From: Lacihabitans sp. LS3-19
Lineage (GTDB): Bacteria > Bacteroidota > Bacteroidia > Cytophagales > Spirosomataceae
Direction: 5' to 3'
Length of the DNA stretch: 64,000 bases
Assembly: GCF_024343575.1 (NCBI RefSeq)
Contig: NZ_RJUA01000015.1
Coordinates: forward strand, 1 to 64,000
The notes beneath the pieces were generated by a model, which saw only the letters and a program-made list of their open reading frames with translations, did no database searches and had not been told where the DNA came from. Both the position numbers and the translations under genes were made by a program. Below are positions 1 to 8,663 of this stretch, one piece after another. Position 1 is the first letter of the stretch; each line of letters opens with the position of its first letter.

Positions 1-286
1 TCTCGTCTTTTTCGGTAAGTGTAAAAGGCTCAGTAATCCAATCTTGCCCTTTTACAGGCACTACGTCGGTCTGGCCAGATAATATTACGCCGCCATCCAC
101 TGCAGGCCCTATTCTGCAATGCATCAGTGCTTTGTCTCCTTCTGGGTTAGGAACTACCTCAAAATCTACATCTTGAGATTTTAAATAGTTTTTTAAATAT
201 TCAATAATACTTAAATTTCCGTCACCTCCCAAAACCTGGAAAGCTACCAATTCTGTCAATATTTCTTTTGTTTTCTGAAGTCTCAT
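1..286 (-). CDS. Acetylornithine deacetylase-like M20 peptidase, N-terminal part (runs off window)
   Basis: The first 95 residues of an M20-family amidohydrolase, read from the ATG at 286 and cut by the window edge. The stretch DGGVILSG followed by TDVVPVKGQDW and PFTLTEKD matches the start of the ArgE-type N-acetylornithine deacetylases, which release ornithine or citrulline from the acetylated intermediate in the cytoplasm. In the family the metal-binding motif reads G-H-T/M-D. Here it reads G-Q-T-D, so the first metal-ligand His appears to be Gln (codon CAG). The gene lies 231 bp downstream of the YfcC-type transporter on the same strand and may be co-transcribed. Family assignment is fairly secure, but activity is uncertain because of the His-to-Gln change and because the rest of the gene is not visible. 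Confidence 0.8.
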   Translation of the reverse strand, partial: MRLQKTKEILTELVAFQVLGGDGNLSIIEYLKNYLKSQDVDFEVVPNPEGDKALMHCRIGPAVDGGVILSGQTDVVPVKGQDWITEPFTLTEKDE

Positions 287-440
287 ATATTTTTATTAAA
301 TCCTTTTTTATCAAAATTTTCCTGTTTCAAGGAAAAATCAATCTTTTTTTCTAAAACCTAATCAAACCAAATTTTATATATCCATTTCATAAATAGCCGA
401 TTTGTCAATTACTTTTCGATGATTAACTGGAGACTAATCA

Positions 441-492
441 ACAAATACACAAATTCCTAATTTACAAATACACAAATAACAAATACACAAAT
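441..492. repeat. Three copies of a 14-bp direct repeat
   Basis: The 14-mer ACAAATACACAAAT occurs at 441-454, 464-477 and 479-492, just past the stop codon of the YfcC-type gene. The copies are identical and unevenly spaced. Function is unknown. There is no hairpin, so it does not look like a terminator. Confidence 0.75.
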
Positions 493-517
493 AAACCAAT
501 AACTAATTCAACCAAAA

Positions 518-1906
518 TCAAGCAGGTCCGTAATGAATCAAAACAGAAATGACCACAAAAATAAGGCTGACAGCAATCAAAATTAACATTAATGGTAGAA
601 TAAATCTAACCCATCTGTCAAAAGGCACACGACAGATAGCTATCATAGCCACGAGTCCTCCAAGAGCTGGGTTTATCAAGTTAGTTAATCCATCTCCTAT
701 TTGAAATGCCAAGACCACTGTCTGTTTTGTTAAACCTAAAACCTCACCCACAGGTAAAAGAACAGGTAAAGTAGCCAATGCTTGGCCGCTACCTGAAGGA
801 ATCGCAAAATTCATTAGACTTTGTGTAAAAACCATTCCAACAGCTGATAAATAAGATGGAAGTCCAACTAAAAGTCCAGATAAATAATGTGCTATTGTAT
901 CGTTTATTTTTCCCATTTCCAATACAACCTTTATGGTAGAAGCAAACCCCACCATAAATGCCCCAGGAGCTACTTTGGCTACACTATCCAGAACAATTGA
1001 GCCAATTTTATTGGTATTAGTTTTAGACAATAATGCTAAAACAAAAGCCAGAATGAGAAACAATCCCGATATCTCATTTAAATACCAATGCCATTGAAAC
1101 ACACCAATTAACATCACGACTAACATACCTAAAAAAAGCAAAAGCGTAAAAATATCTTTTGCTGACATGCTATATTCTGAAAGTGGTTTTGATAATTCTA
1201 AACCTTTTGTTTCAAGGCCAATTCCTAGTCCATTTTCGGGTTTTATTTTCAGCTTTTTGAGATATCTTACATTGTGCCAAGCCAATGCTGCGATGCCTAT
1301 GAAGCATAAAATACTTCTTAAACCCGCTCCAGAAAACAATGGCAATTGGGCAATTTTGTGAGCAGTTCCTACTGTATATGCGTTAAATGGTGAAAGGCCA
1401 AAACCGATTGTTACGCCTCCCACAGCTATACCAGCAGCAAGAATTAAATCTCCACCTATGGCTAAACTTAAAAGTGCAGCAATCGGTATCATGGCGATAT
1501 TGTTTTCGTATCCCATAAAAATCCCTAAACCTCCATAAAGGAATGTCATTGCTACCACTAAGAAGTTTTTGTTTTTGTCGCCCAGCATATTTACAAAGGT
1601 GCCAACTCCGTTTTCAATAGCCCCACTTGCTTCTAGAAAACCAAACATTATACCACTTGACAAAATAATGAATACAATATCGACGGCTGTTTTAAAACCT
1701 TGAGGAAAGGCAAAAAACATTTTTACAATATTAACAGGGCTTTTCTCTATCAAATGATAAGAACCTGGTACAGCATTCATTTTGCCGTCTATTTCTACTC
1801 TTAGATATTCCCCAGCAGGAATTATATAGCTGAGTATTGACGCCAATACTAAAATTCCAAACAACATTACAATTGGGTGAGGAATATATTCATGCCATTT
1901 TTTCAT
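518..1906 (-). CDS. YfcC-family (DcuC-like) membrane transporter
   Basis: A 462-residue polytopic inner-membrane protein with about eleven or twelve hydrophobic segments. The N-terminus with HPIVMLF and a following IIPAGEY, the glycine-rich region around residues 155-175, and the C-terminal SLMNFAIPSGSGQALATLP motif are typical of YfcC / DcuC-type carriers. The length (about 460-500 residues in the family) is complete. Members move carboxylates, amino acids or peptides, some being linked to arginine/ornithine metabolism. The argE-like gene downstream on the same strand makes an amino-acid or peptide substrate plausible, but this is inference. The ATG at 1906 is followed directly by the usual MKKWHEYIPHP start. 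Confidence 0.85.
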   Translation of the reverse strand: MKKWHEYIPHPIVMLFGILVLASILSYIIPAGEYLRVEIDGKMNAVPGSYHLIEKSPVNIVKMFFAFPQGFKTAVDIVFIILSSGIMFGFLEASGAIENGVGTFVNMLGDKNKNFLVVAMTFLYGGLGIFMGYENNIAMIPIAALLSLAIGGDLILAAGIAVGGVTIGFGLSPFNAYTVGTAHKIAQLPLFSGAGLRSILCFIGIAALAWHNVRYLKKLKIKPENGLGIGLETKGLELSKPLSEYSMSAKDIFTLLLFLGMLVVMLIGVFQWHWYLNEISGLFLILAFVLALLSKTNTNKIGSIVLDSVAKVAPGAFMVGFASTIKVVLEMGKINDTIAHYLSGLLVGLPSYLSAVGMVFTQSLMNFAIPSGSGQALATLPVLLPVGEVLGLTKQTVVLAFQIGDGLTNLINPALGGLVAMIAICRVPFDRWVRFILPLMLILIAVSLIFVVISVLIHYGPA

Positions 1907-2030
1907 TAAGAGCTTTTTTTAGGATAATAATTGAACACGTAATTTATCCGAAAAAAAATTAAATCGAGAATTTTCTACCTAGTTTAAAACCAAAATATGC
2001 CTTTTGGGTGTTTATTTAGAAATATTGAAT

Positions 2031-2038
2031 TAATTTTG
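2031..2038 (+). promoter_or_regulatory. Candidate -7 promoter element (TAATTTTG)
   Basis: TAATTTTG fits the Bacteroidota -7 consensus TAnnTTTG and ends 22 bp before the ATG of the membrane protein at 2061. No clear -33 TTTG lies at the standard distance, so this is a moderate call. Confidence 0.4.
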
Positions 2039-2060
2039 ACAAACAATTAAACCCAATTTT

Positions 2061-2495
2061 ATGTATTCCATTATTCTTCAAGCCCATCATTGGATCGCAT
2101 TTATTTGCTTAGCTTTATTGGCTTATGCTACTGTAAACGGCATTATTGGCTCCAATTCTGAGAAAATATTTGATGATTCTAATCGTAAAATCAATTTATT
2201 TGCTTTGATTTCAACACATTTTATGTTCCTTTTAGGTTTGATTCTTTTGGCCGTTTCGCCAGTTGCCCAAAATGCATTTTCTGATATGGGAGCAGCAATG
2301 AAAGACGGAGCTATTAGAAAAGCAGTAGTTGAGCATCCATTTACTAATATTATTGCTGTGGTTTTAGCCACAATCGGTAATGCAAAGTCAAAAAAAGCTA
2401 TAGGGAATGGTCGTAAATTCAAAGTTTCGATGATTTTCTTTGGTTTGGCCTTGATTCTGATTTTGAGTCGTTTGCCATTTGAGAAATTATTTTAA
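2061..2495 (+). CDS. Small four-helix membrane protein (Bacteroidota conserved family)
   Basis: A 144-residue protein with four predicted membrane helices (about residues 8-28, 47-66, 92-108 and 120-138). The start MYSIILQAHHWIAF resembles a conserved Bacteroidota family whose members begin with an MY-(I/L)-L-HxH-type pattern and are variously labelled cytochrome-b-like or, wrongly, ribosomal protein L27. His9 and His10 at the membrane surface and His92 could bind a cofactor, but no heme motif is certain. It is monocistronic: a -7 element lies upstream and a strong terminator downstream. Function unknown. Confidence 0.75.
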   Translation: MYSIILQAHHWIAFICLALLAYATVNGIIGSNSEKIFDDSNRKINLFALISTHFMFLLGLILLAVSPVAQNAFSDMGAAMKDGAIRKAVVEHPFTNIIAVVLATIGNAKSKKAIGNGRKFKVSMIFFGLALILILSRLPFEKLF

Positions 2496-2502
2496 AAGAG
2501 AT

Positions 2503-2525
2503 AGCCCCGAAAGGGGCTTTTTATT
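2503..2525 (+). terminator. Rho-independent terminator
   Basis: AGCCCC at 2503-2508 pairs with GGGGCT at 2513-2518 across a GAAA loop, followed by a T-rich tail. It separates the membrane protein gene from the DCC gene, whose ATG is at 2526. Confidence 0.85.
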
Positions 2526-2918
2526 ATGAATTCGCCTATAGTTCTTTTCGATGGAGTATGTAATCTGTGCAATTTTTCTGTACAGTTTATTATCAAAAAT
2601 GACCCCGAAGAACTTTTTCTTTTTTCGTCCTTACAATCTGCATACAGCAAAGCTTTTTTCCTTAAATATAAAATTCCATCAGACGACTTATCTTCTATTA
2701 TTCTAATACTTGATAATAAGATTTACAAAAAATCCGAAGCAGTTTTTAAAATCATTCTATTTCTACCTAAATATCGTTGGCTATCATTCTTTTCATTTTT
2801 GCCTCTTTACATCACTGATTTTCTTTATGACTTGATTGCCAAGAACAGATATAGATGGTTTGGGAAAAGAGAAACTTGCTGGTTGCCTACAGTACAATTG
2901 TCCAAAAGATTTTTATAG
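2526..2918 (+). CDS. DCC-family thiol-disulfide oxidoreductase-like protein (DUF393)
   Basis: A 130-residue protein opening with VLFDGVCNLCN, the D-G-x-C-x-x-C signature of the DUF393 / DCC family. Cys12 and Cys15 are the putative redox pair. The C-terminal R-Y-R-W-F-G-K-R-E-x-C-W pattern is also typical, and the length is normal. Members are predicted thioredoxin-fold redox proteins, usually without a signal peptide, and their substrates are not established. The ATG lies only a few bases after the upstream terminator stem, so its own promoter is probably weak or it depends on read-through. Confidence 0.88.
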   Translation: MNSPIVLFDGVCNLCNFSVQFIIKNDPEELFLFSSLQSAYSKAFFLKYKIPSDDLSSIILILDNKIYKKSEAVFKIILFLPKYRWLSFFSFLPLYITDFLYDLIAKNRYRWFGKRETCWLPTVQLSKRFL

Positions 2919-3070
2919 ATACCAGTATTTTGTTGTTGATAATCAGTGTTTTAATGAATATTTTAATTTTGTTTTAATTTCAATCTTTCAATTTGTCTGT
3001 TAAAACTAGCCGATTATTTACTTTTTCATACCAATTGTTTAATAGTCCAATCTCATATTTTTTATTTTTT

Positions 3071-3078
3071 TAGGTTTG
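3071..3078 (+). promoter_or_regulatory. Candidate -7 promoter element (TAGGTTTG)
   Basis: TAGGTTTG matches TAnnTTTG and lies 64 bp upstream of the LytTR gene start at 3143, leaving a plausible leader. No convincing -33 element was seen. Confidence 0.4.
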
Positions 3079-3142
3079 TTTAAGAATTTGTTCTGAGTGA
3101 AATAAATTCCTTAAAACTTTTAAACTATAAATTAAAAACACC

Positions 3143-3523
3143 ATGAAAACTACTTTTACTACTACTGGTACACCTTGCATTATACTTAATTACGGAAAAC
3201 AGGCATTACCAACACCCGAAATACAATATATAGTTGGAGAAGGTAATTATAGCCTAATTAGAACTAAAACCAATGGCTTACTTACAAGCTCTTTTACGAT
3301 GCGTCTGTTTTCAGACAGTTTAGAAACATTCAATAACTTTTTCTCTCCTCGTAAAGGGCTCCTTTTAAATGTTGACTATTTGGAGAAAGTATACCAACAA
3401 GATGGCGTATATTATGCTATGATGTCAGATGGGAAATCACATATACTTTCTCGAAGAAAAGGTAAAGCTTTTCTTGATTATTTATTTAAAAATGAACTAG
3501 ATAACCTAATTAATACGCCATAA
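3143..3523 (+). CDS. LytTR DNA-binding domain protein without receiver
   Basis: A 126-residue protein made almost wholly of a LytTR DNA-binding domain (about residues 20-118): the IQYIVGEGNYSLIRT strand region, SFTMRLFSDSLETF, and the R-K-G-L-L-L-N-V-D-Y-L core are typical. There is no receiver or sensor domain. Free-standing LytTR proteins are common in Cytophagales. It sits 94 bp upstream of the S74-domain surface protein on the same strand, which makes that gene an obvious candidate target (inference). Confidence 0.85.
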   Translation: MKTTFTTTGTPCIILNYGKQALPTPEIQYIVGEGNYSLIRTKTNGLLTSSFTMRLFSDSLETFNNFFSPRKGLLLNVDYLEKVYQQDGVYYAMMSDGKSHILSRRKGKAFLDYLFKNELDNLINTP

Positions 3524-3617
3524 AATAAAACAATTTACCATTAGATAAAACACTTGAATCAAAACCAAAAACCTCTTTTAATTTAGATTTACTTTTTTAA
3601 ATAAAACAATTAAAACT

Positions 3618-5204
3618 ATGAAAAAACTTATATTATTTTTGTTGATTTTGTTTCCGTTCTTGAAAATCAATGCCCAATCGGTATTGATAACGCCTGGAAA
3701 TCAAACAACCACCAACTCCGCTCCTGATTTGGTTTTGAGGTCTTCAAGTTTACCTGATATTAGGGGGCTTAGGTCTTCTGGTTCAATATCCAGTCCAAGT
3801 GCCGTAACTAGCGGTAGTAACCTTCTTAGGTTACGAGGAAGTGGTTTTTACAATACAACCTCCTCGAGTGATCAAGCAGCTATTGACTTTGTCTCTGATG
3901 AACTATTTACTTTATCAGCTAGGGGAACTACTATGCGTTTCAGTACAACCCCTAAAGGTTCTACAGTTTTAACTGAATGGATGAGACTCGACCATAATGG
4001 CTATTTAGGAATAGGCACTTCGTCACCCGCAGCTAAATTAGATGTGGCAAATTCATCCTCTGGAGATTCAGATGCAAGTTTGAGGTTGCTTCATTCAACC
4101 TCAACTGGCTTTAATAGGTTAAACTTTGAAAATTTGGGTAGAACTGGAAAGTGGATTATGTCAGCTAATGTTGGTAGTAGTACAGCAGACTCTAGGTGGA
4201 ATATTTATCACACAACAACAGGCAATATTTTAACTGTTACAGGCAATGGTAATGTAGGAATTGGATTAAGTAATCCGACAAATAAACTTCAAGTTGCAGG
4301 TAATACCCATTTACAAGGCGATTTAACATTAAATACTTCATTTCCTTTTGTTTTTCTTAATTCAACCGGAGCAAATGACAATGCCGGTTTGAATTTCCAA
4401 CAATTAGGCAGTTCTAAAGGCTGGGTATTTTATGAAAATAGCTCGGCAGCAGTGAAAATCAATGCTTCTGCAGGTGGTGGTGGTGCTGGAGGTATAAATA
4501 TTAAAAGTAGTGGATTTGTTGGAATTGGCACAGAATCTCCAAATCGCTCCCTTGAAGTTTCAGACGCAGGATCCCCGTTTATTAGAGTTTCTGATGTTTC
4601 TGGTGGAAGTGCAATAGGAATAGAATTACTGCGAACTGGAACAAGTTTTAATGATTGGAGAATGCAAAATGAAGGTGGAAGCTTAAAGTTTGGAGTTTCA
4701 TTTAATGACTTCACTTCTACTACCGAAGAATATATTATGGACTCAGGGTCTTTTCGTCCTGCAACAGATAACACTAACGACTTGGGAAGTGCATCTTTCA
4801 GATTTGATGATGTTTTCGCCACAAATGGCGTAATACAAACTTCAGATAAAAGAGAAAAAGAAAATATATTGAGCTCAAACTATGGTCTTAATGAAATTTT
4901 AAAACTCAATCCAGTTACTTATTATTGGAAAAACAAGGCCGTTAAAGGTAGAAAACTGGGGCTAATTGCACAAGAGGTTGCTATACTAGTTCCTGAGGTA
5001 GTGAATGGTTTAACAAAAGATGGCAAAATTGGTGAAGAGCGATTAGGGATGAATTATGGTGAGTTGGTTCCTGTGTTGATAAATGCAATAAAAGAACAAC
5101 AAGCAATGATTGAAAAATTGTCTGGTGATGTAAAAGTACTTAAGTCAGAACTTGCAAGTCTAGAGGATTCGAAAAGCATTAAAATAACCAATACAGACAA
5201 ATAA
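3618..5204 (+). CDS. Exported protein with C-terminal S74 intramolecular chaperone (tail-fibre/adhesin-like)
   Basis: A 528-residue protein with a Sec signal peptide (residues 1-20, ending NAQ). The body holds repeated GxxNVGIG / GNGNVGIG-type segments typical of beta-rich trimeric fibres. The C-terminal part from about residue 408 carries SDKREKENI, LNPVTYYWK and GLIAQEV, the signature of the peptidase S74 chaperone that assists trimerisation and then self-cleaves. It ends in a short coiled coil. In Bacteroidota such proteins are surface or secreted, and there is no T9SS C-terminal domain here. A LytTR regulator lies just upstream. Role in adhesion is inferred. Confidence 0.85.
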   Translation: MKKLILFLLILFPFLKINAQSVLITPGNQTTTNSAPDLVLRSSSLPDIRGLRSSGSISSPSAVTSGSNLLRLRGSGFYNTTSSSDQAAIDFVSDELFTLSARGTTMRFSTTPKGSTVLTEWMRLDHNGYLGIGTSSPAAKLDVANSSSGDSDASLRLLHSTSTGFNRLNFENLGRTGKWIMSANVGSSTADSRWNIYHTTTGNILTVTGNGNVGIGLSNPTNKLQVAGNTHLQGDLTLNTSFPFVFLNSTGANDNAGLNFQQLGSSKGWVFYENSSAAVKINASAGGGGAGGINIKSSGFVGIGTESPNRSLEVSDAGSPFIRVSDVSGGSAIGIELLRTGTSFNDWRMQNEGGSLKFGVSFNDFTSTTEEYIMDSGSFRPATDNTNDLGSASFRFDDVFATNGVIQTSDKREKENILSSNYGLNEILKLNPVTYYWKNKAVKGRKLGLIAQEVAILVPEVVNGLTKDGKIGEERLGMNYGELVPVLINAIKEQQAMIEKLSGDVKVLKSELASLEDSKSIKITNTDK

Positions 5205-5233
5205 TTAATTTTTTATCTTTTTTTTGATAAAGG

Positions 5234-5270
5234 AAATGTCGAAATGATAACTCATTTCGACATTTTTTTT
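5234..5270 (+). terminator. Strong rho-independent terminator
   Basis: A perfect 14-bp stem (5234-5247 with 5252-5265, loop TAAC) followed by a run of T closes the S74 protein gene. Confidence 0.92.
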
Positions 5271-5352
5271 GCACTTTTAATCAAAGTTTATGGAATTCTA
5301 AAAAAATTCCGAACTTGCAGCATATTTCATCAATAAAACGTAAGTAGATAAA

Positions 5353-6978
5353 ATGCATAATGCCATTTATAAAGTTCCGCTTCCACAAAACGAGCCTGTA
5401 CTCAACTATGCTCCAGGAAGTGCCGAAACAGAAAATACTAAAAAAGCTTTAGCTGAACTTAGAAGTCAGCAGGTCGAAGTGCCCATGTATATTGGTGCTG
5501 AAAAGGTTTTTACAGATAAAAAAATCAAGCTTTCACCTCCTCATGACCACCATCATATACTTGGTAATGCTTCAGAAGGAGATGCTTCGCATGTAAATGC
5601 AGCCATTGAGGCAGCTCTTTCAGCTCGAAAAAAATGGGCAAATCTGCCTTGGAATGAGCGGGCAGCCATCTTTTTAAAAGCAGCCGATTTATTGGCTGGG
5701 CCATACAGAGCTAAAATCAATGCAGCTACGATGCTAGGGCAATCAAAAAATGCTTATCAAGCTGAAATAGATGCAGCTTGCGAACTAATTGATTTCTTGA
5801 GATTCAATGTGGCTTTTTATCAGGAAATAATGAACGAGCAGCCACAGTCTTCAAAAGGTGTGTGGAATAAATTAGAATATCGTCCGCTTGAAGGTTTTGT
5901 TTTTGCTTTGACACCTTTCAATTTTACGGCCATAGCGGGTAACTTGCCTGCTAGTGCGGCTATGATGGGTAACGTAATCGTTTGGAAACCAGCTTACACA
6001 CAAATATATTCGGCCAATGTAATCATGGAAGTTTTTAAACTGGCAGGCTTGCCAGATGGCGTTATCAATATGATTTATGTGGATGGGCCACTAACTGGCG
6101 AAATCGTTTTTAATCATGCAGATTTTGCTGGAATACATTTTACAGGTAGTACGGGCGTATTTCAAAATATCTGGAAAACTATTGGAGGTAATATTCATAA
6201 ATACAAGGCTTATCCTCGAATTGTAGGAGAAACTGGCGGCAAAGATTTTGTGATTGCTCACAAATCTGCGGATGCTAAAGCTGTAGCTGTGGGATTGGTA
6301 AGAGGGGCTTTTGAATATCAAGGTCAAAAATGTTCTGCGGCATCAAGAGCTTATATACCATCTAACCTTTGGGAAGATGTTAAAAAATATATGTTGGCAG
6401 ATTTGTCTGACATAAAAATGGGACCAACCGAAGACTTTTCGAATTTTGTGAATGCCGTAATAGACGAAAAGGCATTCGATAAAATTTCTGCTTATATTAC
6501 AGCTGCAAAAAATGATGCAAATGTAGAAATTGTTGCAGGTGGAGGTTTCGATAAATCTGTTGGTTATTTCATAGAACCGACTGTATTATTGGCCAAAGAT
6601 CCAAAATATACAACCATGTGCGAAGAGATTTTTGGGCCAGTTTTGACAATCTATGTTTATGACGAAAATGCTTGGGAAGAAACTTTGGATTTGGTAAATA
6701 CTACTTCACCTTATGCTTTGACAGGAGCAGTTTTCTCTCAAGATAGATATGCGATAGATCAAGCCACTTCTGCTTTGGTAGACGCAGCTGGAAATTTTTA
6801 TATCAATGACAAACCAACTGGAGCGGTAGTGGGACAGCAACCTTTTGGTGGAGCTAGAGCATCAGGAACTAATGATAAAGCAGGTTCGAAATTGAATCTT
6901 TTACGTTGGGTAAATGCCCGTACAATAAAAGAGACTTTTGTTTCTCCAACTGATTATAAATATCCGTTTTTGGGTTAG
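5353..6978 (+). CDS. pruA: L-glutamate gamma-semialdehyde (P5C) dehydrogenase
   Basis: A 541-residue aldehyde dehydrogenase of the P5CDH type. It oxidises glutamate semialdehyde, from proline or ornithine breakdown, to glutamate with NAD+. Landmarks: N-terminal LNYAPGS, the TPFNFTAIAGNLP segment at 187-199, VWKPA, FTGST at 263, catalytic Glu in VGETGGKD (Glu293) and catalytic Cys in GQKCSAASR (Cys327), and EEIFGPVLTIYVY near 420-436. Length and motifs match the single-function PruA rather than bifunctional PutA. A GGAATT-N7-AATTCC dyad at 5292-5310 lies upstream and could be an operator. It is monocistronic, with a terminator on each side. Confidence 0.95.
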   Translation: MHNAIYKVPLPQNEPVLNYAPGSAETENTKKALAELRSQQVEVPMYIGAEKVFTDKKIKLSPPHDHHHILGNASEGDASHVNAAIEAALSARKKWANLPWNERAAIFLKAADLLAGPYRAKINAATMLGQSKNAYQAEIDAACELIDFLRFNVAFYQEIMNEQPQSSKGVWNKLEYRPLEGFVFALTPFNFTAIAGNLPASAAMMGNVIVWKPAYTQIYSANVIMEVFKLAGLPDGVINMIYVDGPLTGEIVFNHADFAGIHFTGSTGVFQNIWKTIGGNIHKYKAYPRIVGETGGKDFVIAHKSADAKAVAVGLVRGAFEYQGQKCSAASRAYIPSNLWEDVKKYMLADLSDIKMGPTEDFSNFVNAVIDEKAFDKISAYITAAKNDANVEIVAGGGFDKSVGYFIEPTVLLAKDPKYTTMCEEIFGPVLTIYVYDENAWEETLDLVNTTSPYALTGAVFSQDRYAIDQATSALVDAAGNFYINDKPTGAVVGQQPFGGARASGTNDKAGSKLNLLRWVNARTIKETFVSPTDYKYPFLG

Positions 6979-7003
6979 AATTGGCACACGGATTTTACGG
7001 ATT

Positions 7004-7037
7004 GGACACGGATTTTGTAATTCGTGTCCTTTTTTTT
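7004..7037 (+). terminator. Terminator built on an ACACGGAT-type repeat
   Basis: GGACACGgAT at 7004-7013 pairs with ATTCGTGTCC at 7020-7029 and is followed by eight T. The same ACACGGAT core appears twice just upstream (from about 6985) and again in the repeat element near 35.1-35.4 kb, so this terminator may come from a dispersed repeat. Confidence 0.75.
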
Positions 7038-7881
7038 ACAACTTCACAACCTTAGCTTTTTCCCAGTCAATAGAAGCCTCAGCTGTCCGAATATCCACAA
7101 ATTCGTGTTTTTTAATCAATTTATCAAGCTTTGAAAGGCAGCCTTTGAGGCCGTAATATGACTTGAACTTCCTTACATAATTTAATCCTGGCACCATTGG
7201 TTGTTCGGCGTCAAAATCTCTTGGATGAAAATATGTCATAACATAGTCGGAGTTTTTGGTCATCAAATCTAGAAGAGGAAAGGGTAAGAGTCTAAAATAC
7301 CCACCTCCCGAAAATATCATATTTTTTCCAGCTATGGAAGACAAGTTTATAGGAAATTCTTTCAGTTTCATGCCGTCTATTTCAATCCAACAGGGTTCGG
7401 CATGGCCAAATTGCTCAAAACCTCCATGTGATCTTTTGGCAGGGAAAATAGAAGCGTCGATTTCAATACCATTTTTTAGCAATACTTCGAACACCCATTT
7501 GTTTTCTTCCATTAAAGAGAAACCCGGAGCACGGTAAGCTCTGACTTTTTTTCCAATTGTATCTTCTATAGATTTTATAGAGCGTTCCAAGTCTTGCTCG
7601 AATGTTTGGCGATTTTGCTCATAAGCCAATTGGTGTAAATCTGAGTGCGTAGCTATCTCATGACCTCTTCTATCTATTTCTTTAAGTATTTCAGGATATT
7701 TCCTAGCAATCCATCCCAAGCAGAAAAAAGTTGCTTTTTGATTTTCTAGAATTCCATGAATTTTGTCCATATTCCCGTGAATCCTAGACTCAAAACCTTC
7801 CCACTCTGCTTCGGTTTTGGTGGCGTCATTGTCAAGTATATGAAACCATTCTTCTATGTCAAAAGTCAATATTTTCATCAA
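7036..7881 (-). CDS. Polysaccharide deacetylase (carbohydrate esterase 4 type)
   Basis: A 281-residue NodB-type deacetylase. D-I-E at residues 8-10 is the metal/catalytic acid motif, HSDLH (His79, His83) supplies the zinc ligands, and RAPGFS near 116-121 is motif 3. The C-terminal part with FHPRDFD matches the DUF3473-like tail of the group found beside exopolysaccharide genes. It removes N-acyl groups from a sugar in a glycan or glycolipid precursor; the substrate is unknown. It is the last gene of a three-gene operon after the formyltransferase (4-bp overlap) and the GT2 gene. Two ATG codons in a row (7881, 7878) are possible starts. Confidence 0.9.
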   Translation of the reverse strand: MMKILTFDIEEWFHILDNDATKTEAEWEGFESRIHGNMDKIHGILENQKATFFCLGWIARKYPEILKEIDRRGHEIATHSDLHQLAYEQNRQTFEQDLERSIKSIEDTIGKKVRAYRAPGFSLMEENKWVFEVLLKNGIEIDASIFPAKRSHGGFEQFGHAEPCWIEIDGMKLKEFPINLSSIAGKNMIFSGGGYFRLLPFPLLDLMTKNSDYVMTYFHPRDFDAEQPMVPGLNYVRKFKSYYGLKGCLSKLDKLIKKHEFVDIRTAEASIDWEKAKVVKL

Positions 7882-8642
7882 AAGAATCTTTTGCCTGCTT
7901 TATAAAATTCATCAACATCTTTCCTTGTTGGAAACGAAAAATAGGTCATTTCTTCGGCAGGATTAGGTATTAAATTGTATCCACCTTTTTGAATCAATTC
8001 CACACATTCTATTATCGATTCCATGCCTATTTGTTTGGTGTGTTTTATTAATTCCTCTTGGCTTCTATTTCCTATTTCTACTTTTTTTTGTACCAAAATC
8101 TCACCTGAGTCTATGCCTTCATCCACAAAAAATACGGAGACTCCGGTATATTTTTCATTGTTTTTTAAAACCCAAAAAGAAGGCATCAAACCACGATATT
8201 TAGGTAAAAGTGCAGTATGCAAATTCAAACAGCCATGTGTCGCCAAATCCAGTAAAGGTCTTTTGAAAATCTGATTTCCACCTATCGAAATTAATAAATC
8301 TGGCTCGTATTCTTTTAATCTTTTGCGGTTTTCTTTGCTGTTTATACTGCCCTCGATTTGTATAAGTGGGATATTGTGTTTTGCTAAAACTTTAGCTACA
8401 GAATTTGCGGCATCGAGTTTGGATTTTATAAATTTAAAACTGTAATAAGCAAAAAACCTAAACCCAAAAACATCAAAAGTCTTTTTCATTTTGTCTAAAA
8501 AAGACTCTCGTTTGCCGAAAGGCGAAACATCAAAAAGCACCGTACCTACTATTTCGGCCTCTTTGGGCATGTTTTTTACTAAAAAGTCAATGTTTTTTCC
8601 CAAATAAAATGGGTCATCTTGCGTCAATATTACAATTCTCAT
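7878..8642 (-). CDS. Formyltransferase-family protein (sugar or methionyl-tRNA formyltransferase-like)
   Basis: A 254-residue protein of the formyl-transferase fold. LNLHTALLPKYRG gives the catalytic Asn and His and the SLLPxxRG loop, and VDEGIDSGEIL gives the conserved Asp. It lacks the C-terminal tRNA-binding domain of true Fmt and sits between a deacetylase and a glycosyltransferase, so N-formylation of an amino sugar from 10-formyl-tetrahydrofolate is more likely than tRNA formylation (inference). Its stop overlaps the start of the deacetylase by 4 bp, indicating coupled translation. Confidence 0.85.
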   Translation of the reverse strand: MRIVILTQDDPFYLGKNIDFLVKNMPKEAEIVGTVLFDVSPFGKRESFLDKMKKTFDVFGFRFFAYYSFKFIKSKLDAANSVAKVLAKHNIPLIQIEGSINSKENRKRLKEYEPDLLISIGGNQIFKRPLLDLATHGCLNLHTALLPKYRGLMPSFWVLKNNEKYTGVSVFFVDEGIDSGEILVQKKVEIGNRSQEELIKHTKQIGMESIIECVELIQKGGYNLIPNPAEEMTYFSFPTRKDVDEFYKAGKRFF

Positions 8643-8663
8643 ATTCCTTTTGCAGGTATTCTT

